A stretch of 60,695 bases of DNA from a virus. Position 1 is the first letter of the stretch; each line of letters starts with the position of its first letter. Below the pieces are notes generated by a model that had not been told where the DNA came from, did not search any database, and saw only the letters and a program-made list of their open reading frames with translations. Made by a program: the position numbers and the translations under genes. The DNA lies in IMG/VR virus record IMGVR_UViG_3300044957_001172, positions 1 through 60,695 of that record; one strand, given 5' to 3'. Below are positions 46,156 to 54,658 of the stretch, one piece after another.

Positions 46156-46581
46156 ATGGGACGTCCATTAAAAAAGAAATTTTTTAGCGCAGATGCTAAC
46201 AATAATATTAAAGTACAATTTCATAACGGAACCGCGAGCGTAGCTGGTTACATTGTACATCAGGTAGGTGCTCGTAGATTTAGATGCAGCGATGGCACTA
46301 ATCAACGTGTATGTAAATTAGTTAATAAAGCTTCAGCGTCTATTCTTGCTGGAGAAATGACTATCACAGTTAAGCAAGATGACGGAACTGTAGATCAGGT
46401 TTTAAAAATCTCTGGCAGAATGTTAACAACTTTAAGTTCTAGCGGAAACACTATTAGAAGACCTTGGAACTTTAGTACATCAACCAGTGATACATATGTA
46501 CAAGTTGAAGAGGCTGGTACATCAACATCAGCAGTTACAACAGCAACAGGTGCAACTAACCTTGAAGGCGACTCACAATAA
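46156..46581 (+). CDS. Putative abundant virion protein after gp23 (141 aa)
   Basis: The 141-aa product begins MGRPLKKKFFSADANNNIKV and is predicted to be a small beta-rich domain, with a Ser/Thr-rich C-terminal third. I do not recognise a named family. It is its own transcription unit: a terminator stands before and after it, with a strong TAGGAG ribosome binding site. Position directly after gp23 suggests a head decoration or other capsid-associated protein. Proteins with this MGRPL-K-K start occur beside capsid genes in aquatic T4-like phages as far as I recall, but I cannot confirm their role from sequence. Confidence 0.7.
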   Translation: MGRPLKKKFFSADANNNIKVQFHNGTASVAGYIVHQVGARRFRCSDGTNQRVCKLVNKASASILAGEMTITVKQDDGTVDQVLKISGRMLTTLSSSGNTIRRPWNFSTSTSDTYVQVEEAGTSTSAVTTATGATNLEGDSQ

Positions 46582-46597
46582 TTTATATTGTGTATAT

Positions 46598-46625
46598 ATA
46601 AGGGGGCTTGTCCCCCTTATTTTTT
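46598..46625 (+). terminator. Rho-independent terminator after the 141-aa gene
   Basis: A perfect 9-bp stem (46598-46606 with 46612-46620, GGGGG/CCCCC core) with a CTTGT loop is followed by five T (46621-46625). This is a standard intrinsic terminator. Confidence 0.93.
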
Positions 46626-46629
46626 GCTA

Positions 46630-46637
46630 GGTAAATA
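46630..46637 (+). promoter_or_regulatory. Late-promoter-like box GGTAAATA, 5 bases before the 174-aa gene
   Basis: GGTAAATA follows the terminator and is separated from the ATG at 46643 by five bases. There is no Shine-Dalgarno site between them. Spacing is the same as at 21717-21724 and 41730-41737. Confidence 0.45.
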
Positions 46638-46642
46638 ATGAT

Positions 46643-47167
46643 ATGAGTACAAATTGGGCGCTTCCATCAATAGTTACACAATATTCTGAATTAGGGGCTG
46701 AGGATAATCATGTGTCTTGGAATAGTGAGCGTAATTTTAGTGCTATAAAAAACAAAGATAGTTCTCACACTAAAACCAATAGAGATTTATTGCATATTGC
46801 AAGAAACCCAAAACATGACATAATAGAAAAAACATACTTTCTAAAATTGATCAATTTTAGATTTATCAATGTTCCTACAAGCATTGCCGGAATTGAAGTC
46901 AAAGTCACCATGAATAGATTTGGTAGAATTACAGATGATACTATACAACTTTGTTTAAACGATTCTTTAATAGGTCATAATTTTGCAGACCTAGACCTTG
47001 CCCCTATAAAAATTTATGGATCTACAACTAATTTATGGAATACATCTTTAACCTACAGTGATATTTTAGATAGCTCCTTTGGTATAGTTTTGAGATTTCA
47101 AAGTCATCCTAAATACCCTCATAGAAGTAGTGCCTTCATTGATGCGGTTGAGATTCGAGCTCACTAA
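46643..47167 (+). CDS. Virion structural protein of unknown function (174 aa)
   Basis: The 174-aa product (MSTNWALPSIVTQYSELG start) appears to be a single beta-rich domain without signal peptide or membrane segment. I do not recognise a family. It lies between a terminator and the 2343-aa fibre-type gene, so a tail-fibre or baseplate attachment role is inferred. Similar-sized proteins next to giant beta-helix proteins are frequent in aquatic T4-like genomes. It seems to be translated without a normal ribosome binding site if the GGTAAATA box before it is the true promoter. Confidence 0.7.
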   Translation: MSTNWALPSIVTQYSELGAEDNHVSWNSERNFSAIKNKDSSHTKTNRDLLHIARNPKHDIIEKTYFLKLINFRFINVPTSIAGIEVKVTMNRFGRITDDTIQLCLNDSLIGHNFADLDLAPIKIYGSTTNLWNTSLTYSDILDSSFGIVLRFQSHPKYPHRSSAFIDAVEIRAH

Positions 47168-47168
47168 G

Positions 47169-47176
47169 AATAAATA
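47169..47176 (+). promoter_or_regulatory. Late-promoter-like box AATAAATA before the 2343-aa gene
   Basis: AATAAATA is followed by a short leader with AAGGA about 8 bases before the ATG at 47194. With T4 spacing the message would start at about 47182, just at the AAGGA, leaving the shortest leader that still keeps a ribosome binding site. Confidence 0.4.
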
Positions 47177-47193
47177 CATTAAGGAATTAATAA

Positions 47194-50100
47194 ATGTCAA
47201 CTAATGTATTAAAATTACCAGGCAACTACAAATTACTAGCACTGAACGGTAGTATTTATATCGAGTCACTCCAAGAAATGACTCACATTTCAGGCGGATA
47301 CATATACAACGAAGCACAGGATTATATTAAAAATCAATCTGGACAGTTTATAGAAAATCTAGCAGATTCTTACATTAATAATGAAGCACAGCAGTATATT
47401 ATCAATCGTGCTGTCGGTGATTATATTGAAAATAAAGCTGGTAGTTATATTTTTAATAAAACAGACAACCAATATATTAAAAACGAAGCTGGCGATTATA
47501 TAGAAAATCTAGCAAATAGCTATATCAATAATGAAGCTACTTCATATATTAAAAACATTGTTTTAGGTGGCTATATTAAAAATGAAGCAGGTCAAGAAAT
47601 TGAAAATCTTGCAGGGGCATTTATTTTAAATGAATCTAGTACATATATTGATAATAAATCTGGAGATTATTTTAATGTAGAAGCGGGGGGGTTCATAAAA
47701 CTTGTTTCTCTTACTGATGACATAACATTAATATCCCCAAGCTTAATAGAGTTTGATTCACAAACAATTAAAATAGGTATATCAGATGGTCAACAAGTAG
47801 ATCCAAAAGCACAGTTTATAAATGACCTAATACCTGCGGAGAGTGAAACATACGATTTTGGAACCGAAAACAATAGATGGAACAATTTATATATTGAACA
47901 GGTGAAATCATATTCAGAGGAAAATGTACAAAATCCATATTTTAGACCATTTGATCCTACCGATGTTTATGGTGCGACACCTGGTAATACTGCTCAAATA
48001 GAGACTGCCAATGCTCAAAGAGAAGCTAGTGGAACTTTTTTCAAAGGTGGTATAGGAATTCAAAAAGATTTAAATGTCGGAGGTTTCATTTATGGTCGTA
48101 TTGAAATAGCAAGTACCAGTTTAAGTGTTAATGTTACATCAACAAATGTAAACTTAGATTTTTATCCGACATTCGCTCTCAATACAGGCAACCAATTTCT
48201 ATTCATAGATTCTACAGGATTATATGGAGGTTTAACTTATAATCCGTCGCAAGGTTTATTAACAACAGACAAAGCAAGAATTGCATCTACACAAACTGCA
48301 ATCAGTACTATGTCAGCGGCTCTTACTATTACGGGCGGTGTGGGAGTAGGACAAGACATAGTAATAGGGAATGGTGCCTTCCCTAGAGAAGGCAATACAG
48401 GTACCATAGGTAAGGAAACATTAGAATGGGCAGACGCTTATGTAAATAACTTATATACCAAGTTTATTACAAATACTAATAGTAATATAACAATAGCACC
48501 TGCAACAGAATTAACAGAAATTATAGGCGACATAAGAGTACGAGGTGTTAATCCTATAGGTACACATCCAGTAGTAAGTAATACACTTTATGTTACTATG
48601 GATGGAAACGATACAAATGATGGAAGAGCGTTAGATGCTAGCCGTGCTTGCAGAACAGTAGGTGGAGCGATAAAAAGTCCATATTTCAAAGAAGGCACAC
48701 AAATACTTGTCAGTGCAGGATTTTATCTTGAAGACAATCCTATTAGACTTAAACCTTACACAAGTGTTAGAGGTAGTGATATTAGAACTACTTTTTTAGA
48801 ACCTATTAATAAGACACAGGATCTATTTCATTTAGAAAGTGGTTGTTATTTAAATTACATGACATTCTTAAATGGACGAAGTGGTCTATTAGAAGGTCCA
48901 TATGAATCTGGATTCAATAGAGGTGCATATGCTACAGCATTTCCTCCTTTAGAACAAAATCAAAGAATAGATTTATTTCATAGTCCATATGTTCAAAATT
49001 GTACGAATCAAAGTGGTCCTTGGCTTAGGGACGGCACTATGTTTATCCCTAACCAAACGGTACAGGTTCCAGTGGCAGTTGGAACAGGATCGTGGGCTGC
49101 AAACACAAGTTCTATAGTTGTAAAAATAAGTTCAGGTACAGTAGAATTAGGTATGGCTATCAATGCTGGGCAACAAAATCCAGGATTTTTCAATGCTAGA
49201 ACCTTGTTGTTAGCTAATAAACCATTTATACAAGAACAAGTTGTTACATATGTTGATGAAACATTTAATAGTGGAAATTTTGTTTATGATCAAGCAAAAT
49301 GTGCTAGAGACACTGGTTTGCTTATAGATAGTATTGCAATAGACCTATTACAGGACAGCACAAGCGAAAGTATTTTTGCAGGTCTACAATATTGGAGACA
49401 ATCAGGTTATGTAGATGCTATTGGTAGCCAAATAACTACAACAACAGCAGCGATAAATTTCTTGAAAACACAGGCAGCAGCTACTGTTAATAATATCGCT
49501 GCTTCTCAAGTCAATTCTGTATCTGCTAGATTTGATGAAATTTTAGAGATTCTAAATACAAATACAAATAGTTTAAGCAACGGTAATTTTGCAGAATGGA
49601 TCTCAAATAAAATAATTTCAAATTATACAGCATCTACTATTTCAGCAGTTCTAAATGGATATTATGCATTAGTTAATAATAGAACTACTATTACTAATGC
49701 TGTTATAAATTTTGTTAAAACCACTTATCCTAGTTATCCTTTAAATACAGCTACCTGTATTAGAGATACAGGTTACATTATTGATAGTGTGGCATTTGAT
49801 TTATTACACGGCGGCAATAAACAAAGTGTAAAAACAGGTGTATACTACTTTGGATACACAAATAATACATCAGAAGTAAGCGGCGAAGTCCCGCAAACTA
49901 TTACTGCTTATAGATTTTTAAAAGGCATCATTAAACAGGTAGTTCAAGGTAAGCCAGTTACCACAAAATATCAAAATTCTGTCAATCAGGTAATTGCTGG
50001 ATTAAATAGTGCCACTTTCTACGAAGCAGATGTACTAGGTGACAGATTAGATTTAATTACAGAAATAATTAGAAATGGCCCTGATGAGTATCAAGCTGTG

Positions 50101-53100
50101 GGAAAAAGGATCCCTATAAATCTTACAGAAAATACTTCGACGGGTGTGCAAAATGCATTTGATCTATTATTAGCCAATAGATCATTTATTGTTGCAGAAA
50201 CTATTGCCTATATAAATTCTACATCAAATATCTTTATTTACAATAGAGAAAAATGTAGAAGAGATGTAGGAATTCTGGTAGAAAATATTGCATACGATGC
50301 AGCGTTTGGTGGCAATCAAAAATCAGTAGAAAGCGGGTTATCTTATTTTGACGGTGTTATAAGTAGAATTGCCGGTCAAGAAGTACAAACTATATCGGCG
50401 ATAGATTATCTTAACGAACTAGCAGAAAACATAATTGTAAATGTTACTTGTACAGATCTTTTACAGGTAAGTCCAGGTGTGACAACTGCTACTTATAAAC
50501 AAGTAATAAACACTGCTTTACAAGGAGGCAGTGTATCCAGTGATTCTATTAAATATCTAAAGAATATTATTACTACAATTATAGATAATGGACCTGCTGC
50601 GGCTCCGCAAGTTTATACAAGTCCTGGACCAGATAGTGCATTTATTTCTGCAGAGATACTAATTCAAGCAAATAGAAGTTTTATTCAACTTGAAACAATA
50701 AATTATATTAATCATGTTATTATTCCTTCAACAAATCCTGGATATTTTCCTTATAGCGAGATAAAATGCAGAAGAGATACCGGATTAATCATAGATGCAT
50801 TGGCTCAGGATCTCTTATACAATACATATTATCAAAATCATAGCAATAGTCAATCTACTTTTGCTGGGCTTCAATATTGGGAACAGGATTTTTATGTAGG
50901 AAATATCAAAAACCAACTAAATCCAACATTAGAAGCCGTAAAATATCTCAAGGACTTGAGTGTAAAAATTATACAAAATATTACACCAGATGATGATCTT
51001 ATTCTTAGATATCAAAATATTTCTATTCAAAATACTTCAACATATCAAGCAGCTACATCAGTAGAAGCTGACATAATTAGAAACAATTTCAATGTAATTA
51101 TAGAAATAATTGGAGGCAATAAAAAAGGATGGTCTGATAGAATAATTGCAAATGGAAGGGCCAGTAATATTCAGAGTAAAATAAATGCATTTAATAATTT
51201 GAGATTAAATGCTGCCTATCTAGGAGCAGAAGTAAATGCTTTTATTCAAGCTACCAATTGGGGATTTAGCTATGACACCAACAAATGTGCTAGAGATGTA
51301 GCATATATGGTAGATGCTGTGGCATTTGATATGCTTCACGGTGGTAACAGACAAAGTGTGCAAAACGGGCTATATTATTATGGATTCAGCACTTTAGATT
51401 CCAATGTATATAATGAGACAACACAAACTATAGCTGCATTTAATTATTTAGGCACAATTATAGGACAAGTCATCCAAAATCAAAATGTAACTGCAAAGCA
51501 AAAAGAATTTAAGCAAATTTTTAGTTCAACTACAGCTACTATTGCTGAAGCAACAGCCATTACAAATAGTGTTAATACTATTACAAGTATTATAAATCTA
51601 GGACCTTCAGTTGCATCATTGCCTCGTGCAATAGCTATGACGGCTAGTTCCACTGCCTCAGTATTAACAGCATATGAACTGATTTACTCAAACAAACAAT
51701 TTTTAATTGAAGAAACTATTGCCTTTATAGATGAAACATACAATTCTGGCAAATTCAATTATAATGAAGCCAAGTGTTATAGAGATGTTGGATTAATTCT
51801 AGATGCAGTAACACAGGATATAATTTTAGGTGGTAATAGTAAAAGTATAGAAGCAGGAGTATCATATTGGTCAGGCGGATACAATTCCATTGCAGGACAA
51901 GAAAGCACTACTACTCTTGCTATGAACAGAGCAAGAGATGTTGCATTAGCAGTTGCTAGTAACATCGCTGTAACTGCTACAACAGGAACAATAATTCAAC
52001 AAATAATAAATCCATTTTTTGACTACGGATATGAATATGGCCCGCAAGAAGCAATTAAAAGAAACTTTAAAATAATTACAGATATCATAGAGAAAGGCCC
52101 TTTATATGCGCCTCCGATTTATGCAGGTGGTGGATTATTTTCATTAGTTGGTATAAATGGAGCAGATGTTAAATTAAGTCCTAGGGTAGTTTCGTTTCAA
52201 ACAATCACAAACAATACTTATAGAATTGGTTTAGATACGCCAACTATTGGCTTTGGAAATAATGCAACACTTTATTTTGGAGAAAGTTTAATTTTTCCTT
52301 ATAGAGATAAGCAAGTAGATATTTTTAGTTATGAATACACAGGAAATACCTCAACTTGGGCTCAAAGAAAGATTGATCCTATAGGAAGTATGGGCGGAAG
52401 TCTTGTTGACGGCGGTGTTATTAGTGATAGAAGTCCTATTCAATCTTTTGTTTACGATGCATTTACTCAGGTTAATCAAGGTGGAAGAGGAATACATATT
52501 ATTAGAGACGGATATGCTCAGCTAGTATCTGTGTTTACTATTTTTTGTTCAATTGGTGTAGAGGTAGATTCAGGCGGAATCGCTTCTATCGTTAATAGTA
52601 ATGCTAATTTTGGAACGATTTGTTTACAGGCTAAAGGTTATGGAAAGAGAAAGTTTTCAGGGCATGTTTATAATCCCAGCTACAAATCATACCCTGAAAG
52701 TCCACAAATTCCTGGATCAGATTACCTTGACCAATATTATCCAAGCGGATTTTGGCCAAACGAAGCAAGGGTTATGATATTCTTACCCGACCTTGATGAT
52801 AGACCTCATATTTCTCTAGTTATGGAAATAGAAGCTCCTGAAACTGTTAGAGATTTTACAGGCAAACTTCTTCCACAACTGAACGAACAAGGTTTTCCCG
52901 GATTTCTCAATGCTAATCCAACAACGAGTTCATTGACAACAGGAAGTATTATAATAAGTCCTATCAATACCGATGGTATTTACATTGGTAATAGAGTCTA
53001 CATAAGGGATCAATTCGGAAAAACAACCAGTACAAATATTGATTCAAATGGTAATTTTATTCCTTATAGTGATGATGATACATTTGTTACAAATGTAGAG

Positions 53101-54225
53101 TTTAAATCGGTGACATTAAGTAAACCTTTAACATCTGGTGGTTCAGATCCCGATAATACAGCACTTACTATTAATGATAATTACTTTGATTTATATTTCT
53201 GTGGAAATAGTTATTATACCGTACTAAGCAGTGAAATAGGAAACAATCCACAATATAATAAACAAAATGATCTTATTCCTGACGGAATAAATATTTTAAG
53301 TCCTCAACATTTAGGATTATCTGTGGGACAGGTGCAACCACATATTGATGCTATGACGCATCTTAATACTCTAACAAATAGAGTGATAAGCAATACAGCT
53401 ATATCTAGTATGCAAACCGGTACTAACACCACAACTCAGTTTATAAACTTACTGATAAATGAAGGTGCTTTAGCAACAGCATTTATTAACCTTAGATTTG
53501 CTGACATGATTAACATTATAGGTGCAGCCAATTTAACAGCAGCAGAAAATATTGTCAGGCCTTCACTGAGAAAAACTATAGGTCCTGCTGTACAAGGAGC
53601 AGGGGCTGCGGTGTCATTGATAGAGGCCAACATAGAATTTTTAGCAGATGAAGTTGCTGCCTACACAGAATATTACAACTGGGGATCTGGTGGTTCTACT
53701 CTGGCAACATATACGGATGACTACAAAGAACTTATTAAAGTTAAATGCCAGAGGGATACTAAAATTATTCTACGAAGATTAATATATGATATTCAAGCAG
53801 GTAGCAATTATAATATGGTAATGGCAGGTTTAAGTTATTGGAGACGACAAGGCACCTATCATATAGTTCAATTAGGTGAAAATATAACAAGAACTGATAA
53901 ATTTCCAGACGGGGCTATAGTTAACTTTTATCAGAGAAGTTATATGAGTGCTTCAGGTTATGTATTTGAATATGTAGGAGCTGGTATAGATTATGGAGCA
54001 CTTCCTCAAAGAGGTGTAGCAGATCCTAAGACAGACCAAGAAGTTGTACAATTAAATAGTGGTAAAGTATTCTTTACGACAACTGATCAAAATGGGGATT
54101 TTAGAATTGGTCCTGAGTTGGTCATAAGTCAGGCAACTGGAGTTTTAAGTGGACGAACATTTACACGTTCATTATTTGCTAATTTAACACCGTTTATTTT
54201 AGCGATTGAATCAGGCGGAGGCTAA
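47194..54225 (+). CDS. Giant modular fibre/baseplate protein (2343 aa)
   Basis: Four regions are visible. Residues ~30-165 are a short-period repeat (YIKNEAGDYIENLANSYINN and variants), expected to form a beta solenoid. Residues ~467-565 (YVTMDGNDTNDGRALDASRA, then ILVSAGFYLEDNPIRL) look like the start of a pectin-lyase-type right-handed beta-helix. From ~700, a helical module headed by K-C-x-R-D-x-x-x-x-x-D-x-x-x-x-D recurs at about 701, 853, 1019, 1190, 1363, 1526 and 2183; most copies also have G-G-N-x-x-S-V-x-x-G-x-x-Y. The C terminus (GKVFFTTTDQNGDFRIGPEL) is a recurrent ending in aquatic T4-like tail proteins. A long fibre or large baseplate appendage that binds the host is likely; no enzyme activity is shown. 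Confidence 0.82.
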   Translation: MSTNVLKLPGNYKLLALNGSIYIESLQEMTHISGGYIYNEAQDYIKNQSGQFIENLADSYINNEAQQYIINRAVGDYIENKAGSYIFNKTDNQYIKNEAGDYIENLANSYINNEATSYIKNIVLGGYIKNEAGQEIENLAGAFILNESSTYIDNKSGDYFNVEAGGFIKLVSLTDDITLISPSLIEFDSQTIKIGISDGQQVDPKAQFINDLIPAESETYDFGTENNRWNNLYIEQVKSYSEENVQNPYFRPFDPTDVYGATPGNTAQIETANAQREASGTFFKGGIGIQKDLNVGGFIYGRIEIASTSLSVNVTSTNVNLDFYPTFALNTGNQFLFIDSTGLYGGLTYNPSQGLLTTDKARIASTQTAISTMSAALTITGGVGVGQDIVIGNGAFPREGNTGTIGKETLEWADAYVNNLYTKFITNTNSNITIAPATELTEIIGDIRVRGVNPIGTHPVVSNTLYVTMDGNDTNDGRALDASRACRTVGGAIKSPYFKEGTQILVSAGFYLEDNPIRLKPYTSVRGSDIRTTFLEPINKTQDLFHLESGCYLNYMTFLNGRSGLLEGPYESGFNRGAYATAFPPLEQNQRIDLFHSPYVQNCTNQSGPWLRDGTMFIPNQTVQVPVAVGTGSWAANTSSIVVKISSGTVELGMAINAGQQNPGFFNARTLLLANKPFIQEQVVTYVDETFNSGNFVYDQAKCARDTGLLIDSIAIDLLQDSTSESIFAGLQYWRQSGYVDAIGSQITTTTAAINFLKTQAAATVNNIAASQVNSVSARFDEILEILNTNTNSLSNGNFAEWISNKIISNYTASTISAVLNGYYALVNNRTTITNAVINFVKTTYPSYPLNTATCIRDTGYIIDSVAFDLLHGGNKQSVKTGVYYFGYTNNTSEVSGEVPQTITAYRFLKGIIKQVVQGKPVTTKYQNSVNQVIAGLNSATFYEADVLGDRLDLITEIIRNGPDEYQAVGKRIPINLTENTSTGVQNAFDLLLANRSFIVAETIAYINSTSNIFIYNREKCRRDVGILVENIAYDAAFGGNQKSVESGLSYFDGVISRIAGQEVQTISAIDYLNELAENIIVNVTCTDLLQVSPGVTTATYKQVINTALQGGSVSSDSIKYLKNIITTIIDNGPAAAPQVYTSPGPDSAFISAEILIQANRSFIQLETINYINHVIIPSTNPGYFPYSEIKCRRDTGLIIDALAQDLLYNTYYQNHSNSQSTFAGLQYWEQDFYVGNIKNQLNPTLEAVKYLKDLSVKIIQNITPDDDLILRYQNISIQNTSTYQAATSVEADIIRNNFNVIIEIIGGNKKGWSDRIIANGRASNIQSKINAFNNLRLNAAYLGAEVNAFIQATNWGFSYDTNKCARDVAYMVDAVAFDMLHGGNRQSVQNGLYYYGFSTLDSNVYNETTQTIAAFNYLGTIIGQVIQNQNVTAKQKEFKQIFSSTTATIAEATAITNSVNTITSIINLGPSVASLPRAIAMTASSTASVLTAYELIYSNKQFLIEETIAFIDETYNSGKFNYNEAKCYRDVGLILDAVTQDIILGGNSKSIEAGVSYWSGGYNSIAGQESTTTLAMNRARDVALAVASNIAVTATTGTIIQQIINPFFDYGYEYGPQEAIKRNFKIITDIIEKGPLYAPPIYAGGGLFSLVGINGADVKLSPRVVSFQTITNNTYRIGLDTPTIGFGNNATLYFGESLIFPYRDKQVDIFSYEYTGNTSTWAQRKIDPIGSMGGSLVDGGVISDRSPIQSFVYDAFTQVNQGGRGIHIIRDGYAQLVSVFTIFCSIGVEVDSGGIASIVNSNANFGTICLQAKGYGKRKFSGHVYNPSYKSYPESPQIPGSDYLDQYYPSGFWPNEARVMIFLPDLDDRPHISLVMEIEAPETVRDFTGKLLPQLNEQGFPGFLNANPTTSSLTTGSIIISPINTDGIYIGNRVYIRDQFGKTTSTNIDSNGNFIPYSDDDTFVTNVEFKSVTLSKPLTSGGSDPDNTALTINDNYFDLYFCGNSYYTVLSSEIGNNPQYNKQNDLIPDGINILSPQHLGLSVGQVQPHIDAMTHLNTLTNRVISNTAISSMQTGTNTTTQFINLLINEGALATAFINLRFADMINIIGAANLTAAENIVRPSLRKTIGPAVQGAGAAVSLIEANIEFLADEVAAYTEYYNWGSGGSTLATYTDDYKELIKVKCQRDTKIILRRLIYDIQAGSNYNMVMAGLSYWRRQGTYHIVQLGENITRTDKFPDGAIVNFYQRSYMSASGYVFEYVGAGIDYGALPQRGVADPKTDQEVVQLNSGKVFFTTTDQNGDFRIGPELVISQATGVLSGRTFTRSLFANLTPFILAIESGGG

Positions 54226-54236
54226 TAAGAAATATT

Positions 54237-54647
54237 ATGGCATTAATTCCATTAAATTCGTTTAAAACAAAAACATCTGTATTAAATTCAAGTACGGTTT
54301 ATTTTACACCCACACCTGGAAATACAAGCACGGTTTATACTGCTCCTATTGGTGTGACAAGTATTGTCCTTATGGCACAATGTGCAAATTTAACGAGTAC
54401 AACACAATTTGTAAATTTTATACATCATAGAAATAGACCAATTCTTGCAGATGCTCAAGGGAATGGAGCTCAAGCAGCAAATGTTGATAGTTTTATTGTT
54501 AAAAACTTTGCCATTCCTGAAGGAGATGCGGCTACGGTATTAGGAGGTAAACTGATTATTGAAAGTTTGGATAGTATCAGAGCGTTTGGTAATAATAGTG
54601 GTACCATACAATTAATATTAAGTATATTAGAAACTGCAAATAATTAA
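54237..54647 (+). CDS. Small virion-associated protein (136 aa)
   Basis: The 136-aa product (MALIPLNSFKTKTSVLNSS start) is predicted to be one beta-sandwich-like domain with a segment typical of small phage attachment proteins (VYTAPIGVTSIVLMAQCANL). I do not recognise a named family. It begins 11 bases after the 2343-aa gene and ends 11 bases before the next fibre gene, so it belongs to the same operon. An adaptor or collar between fibre segments is a reasonable inference. No strong ribosome binding site is present. Confidence 0.7.
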   Translation: MALIPLNSFKTKTSVLNSSTVYFTPTPGNTSTVYTAPIGVTSIVLMAQCANLTSTTQFVNFIHHRNRPILADAQGNGAQAANVDSFIVKNFAIPEGDAATVLGGKLIIESLDSIRAFGNNSGTIQLILSILETANN

Positions 54648-54658
54648 TAGAGATAATA

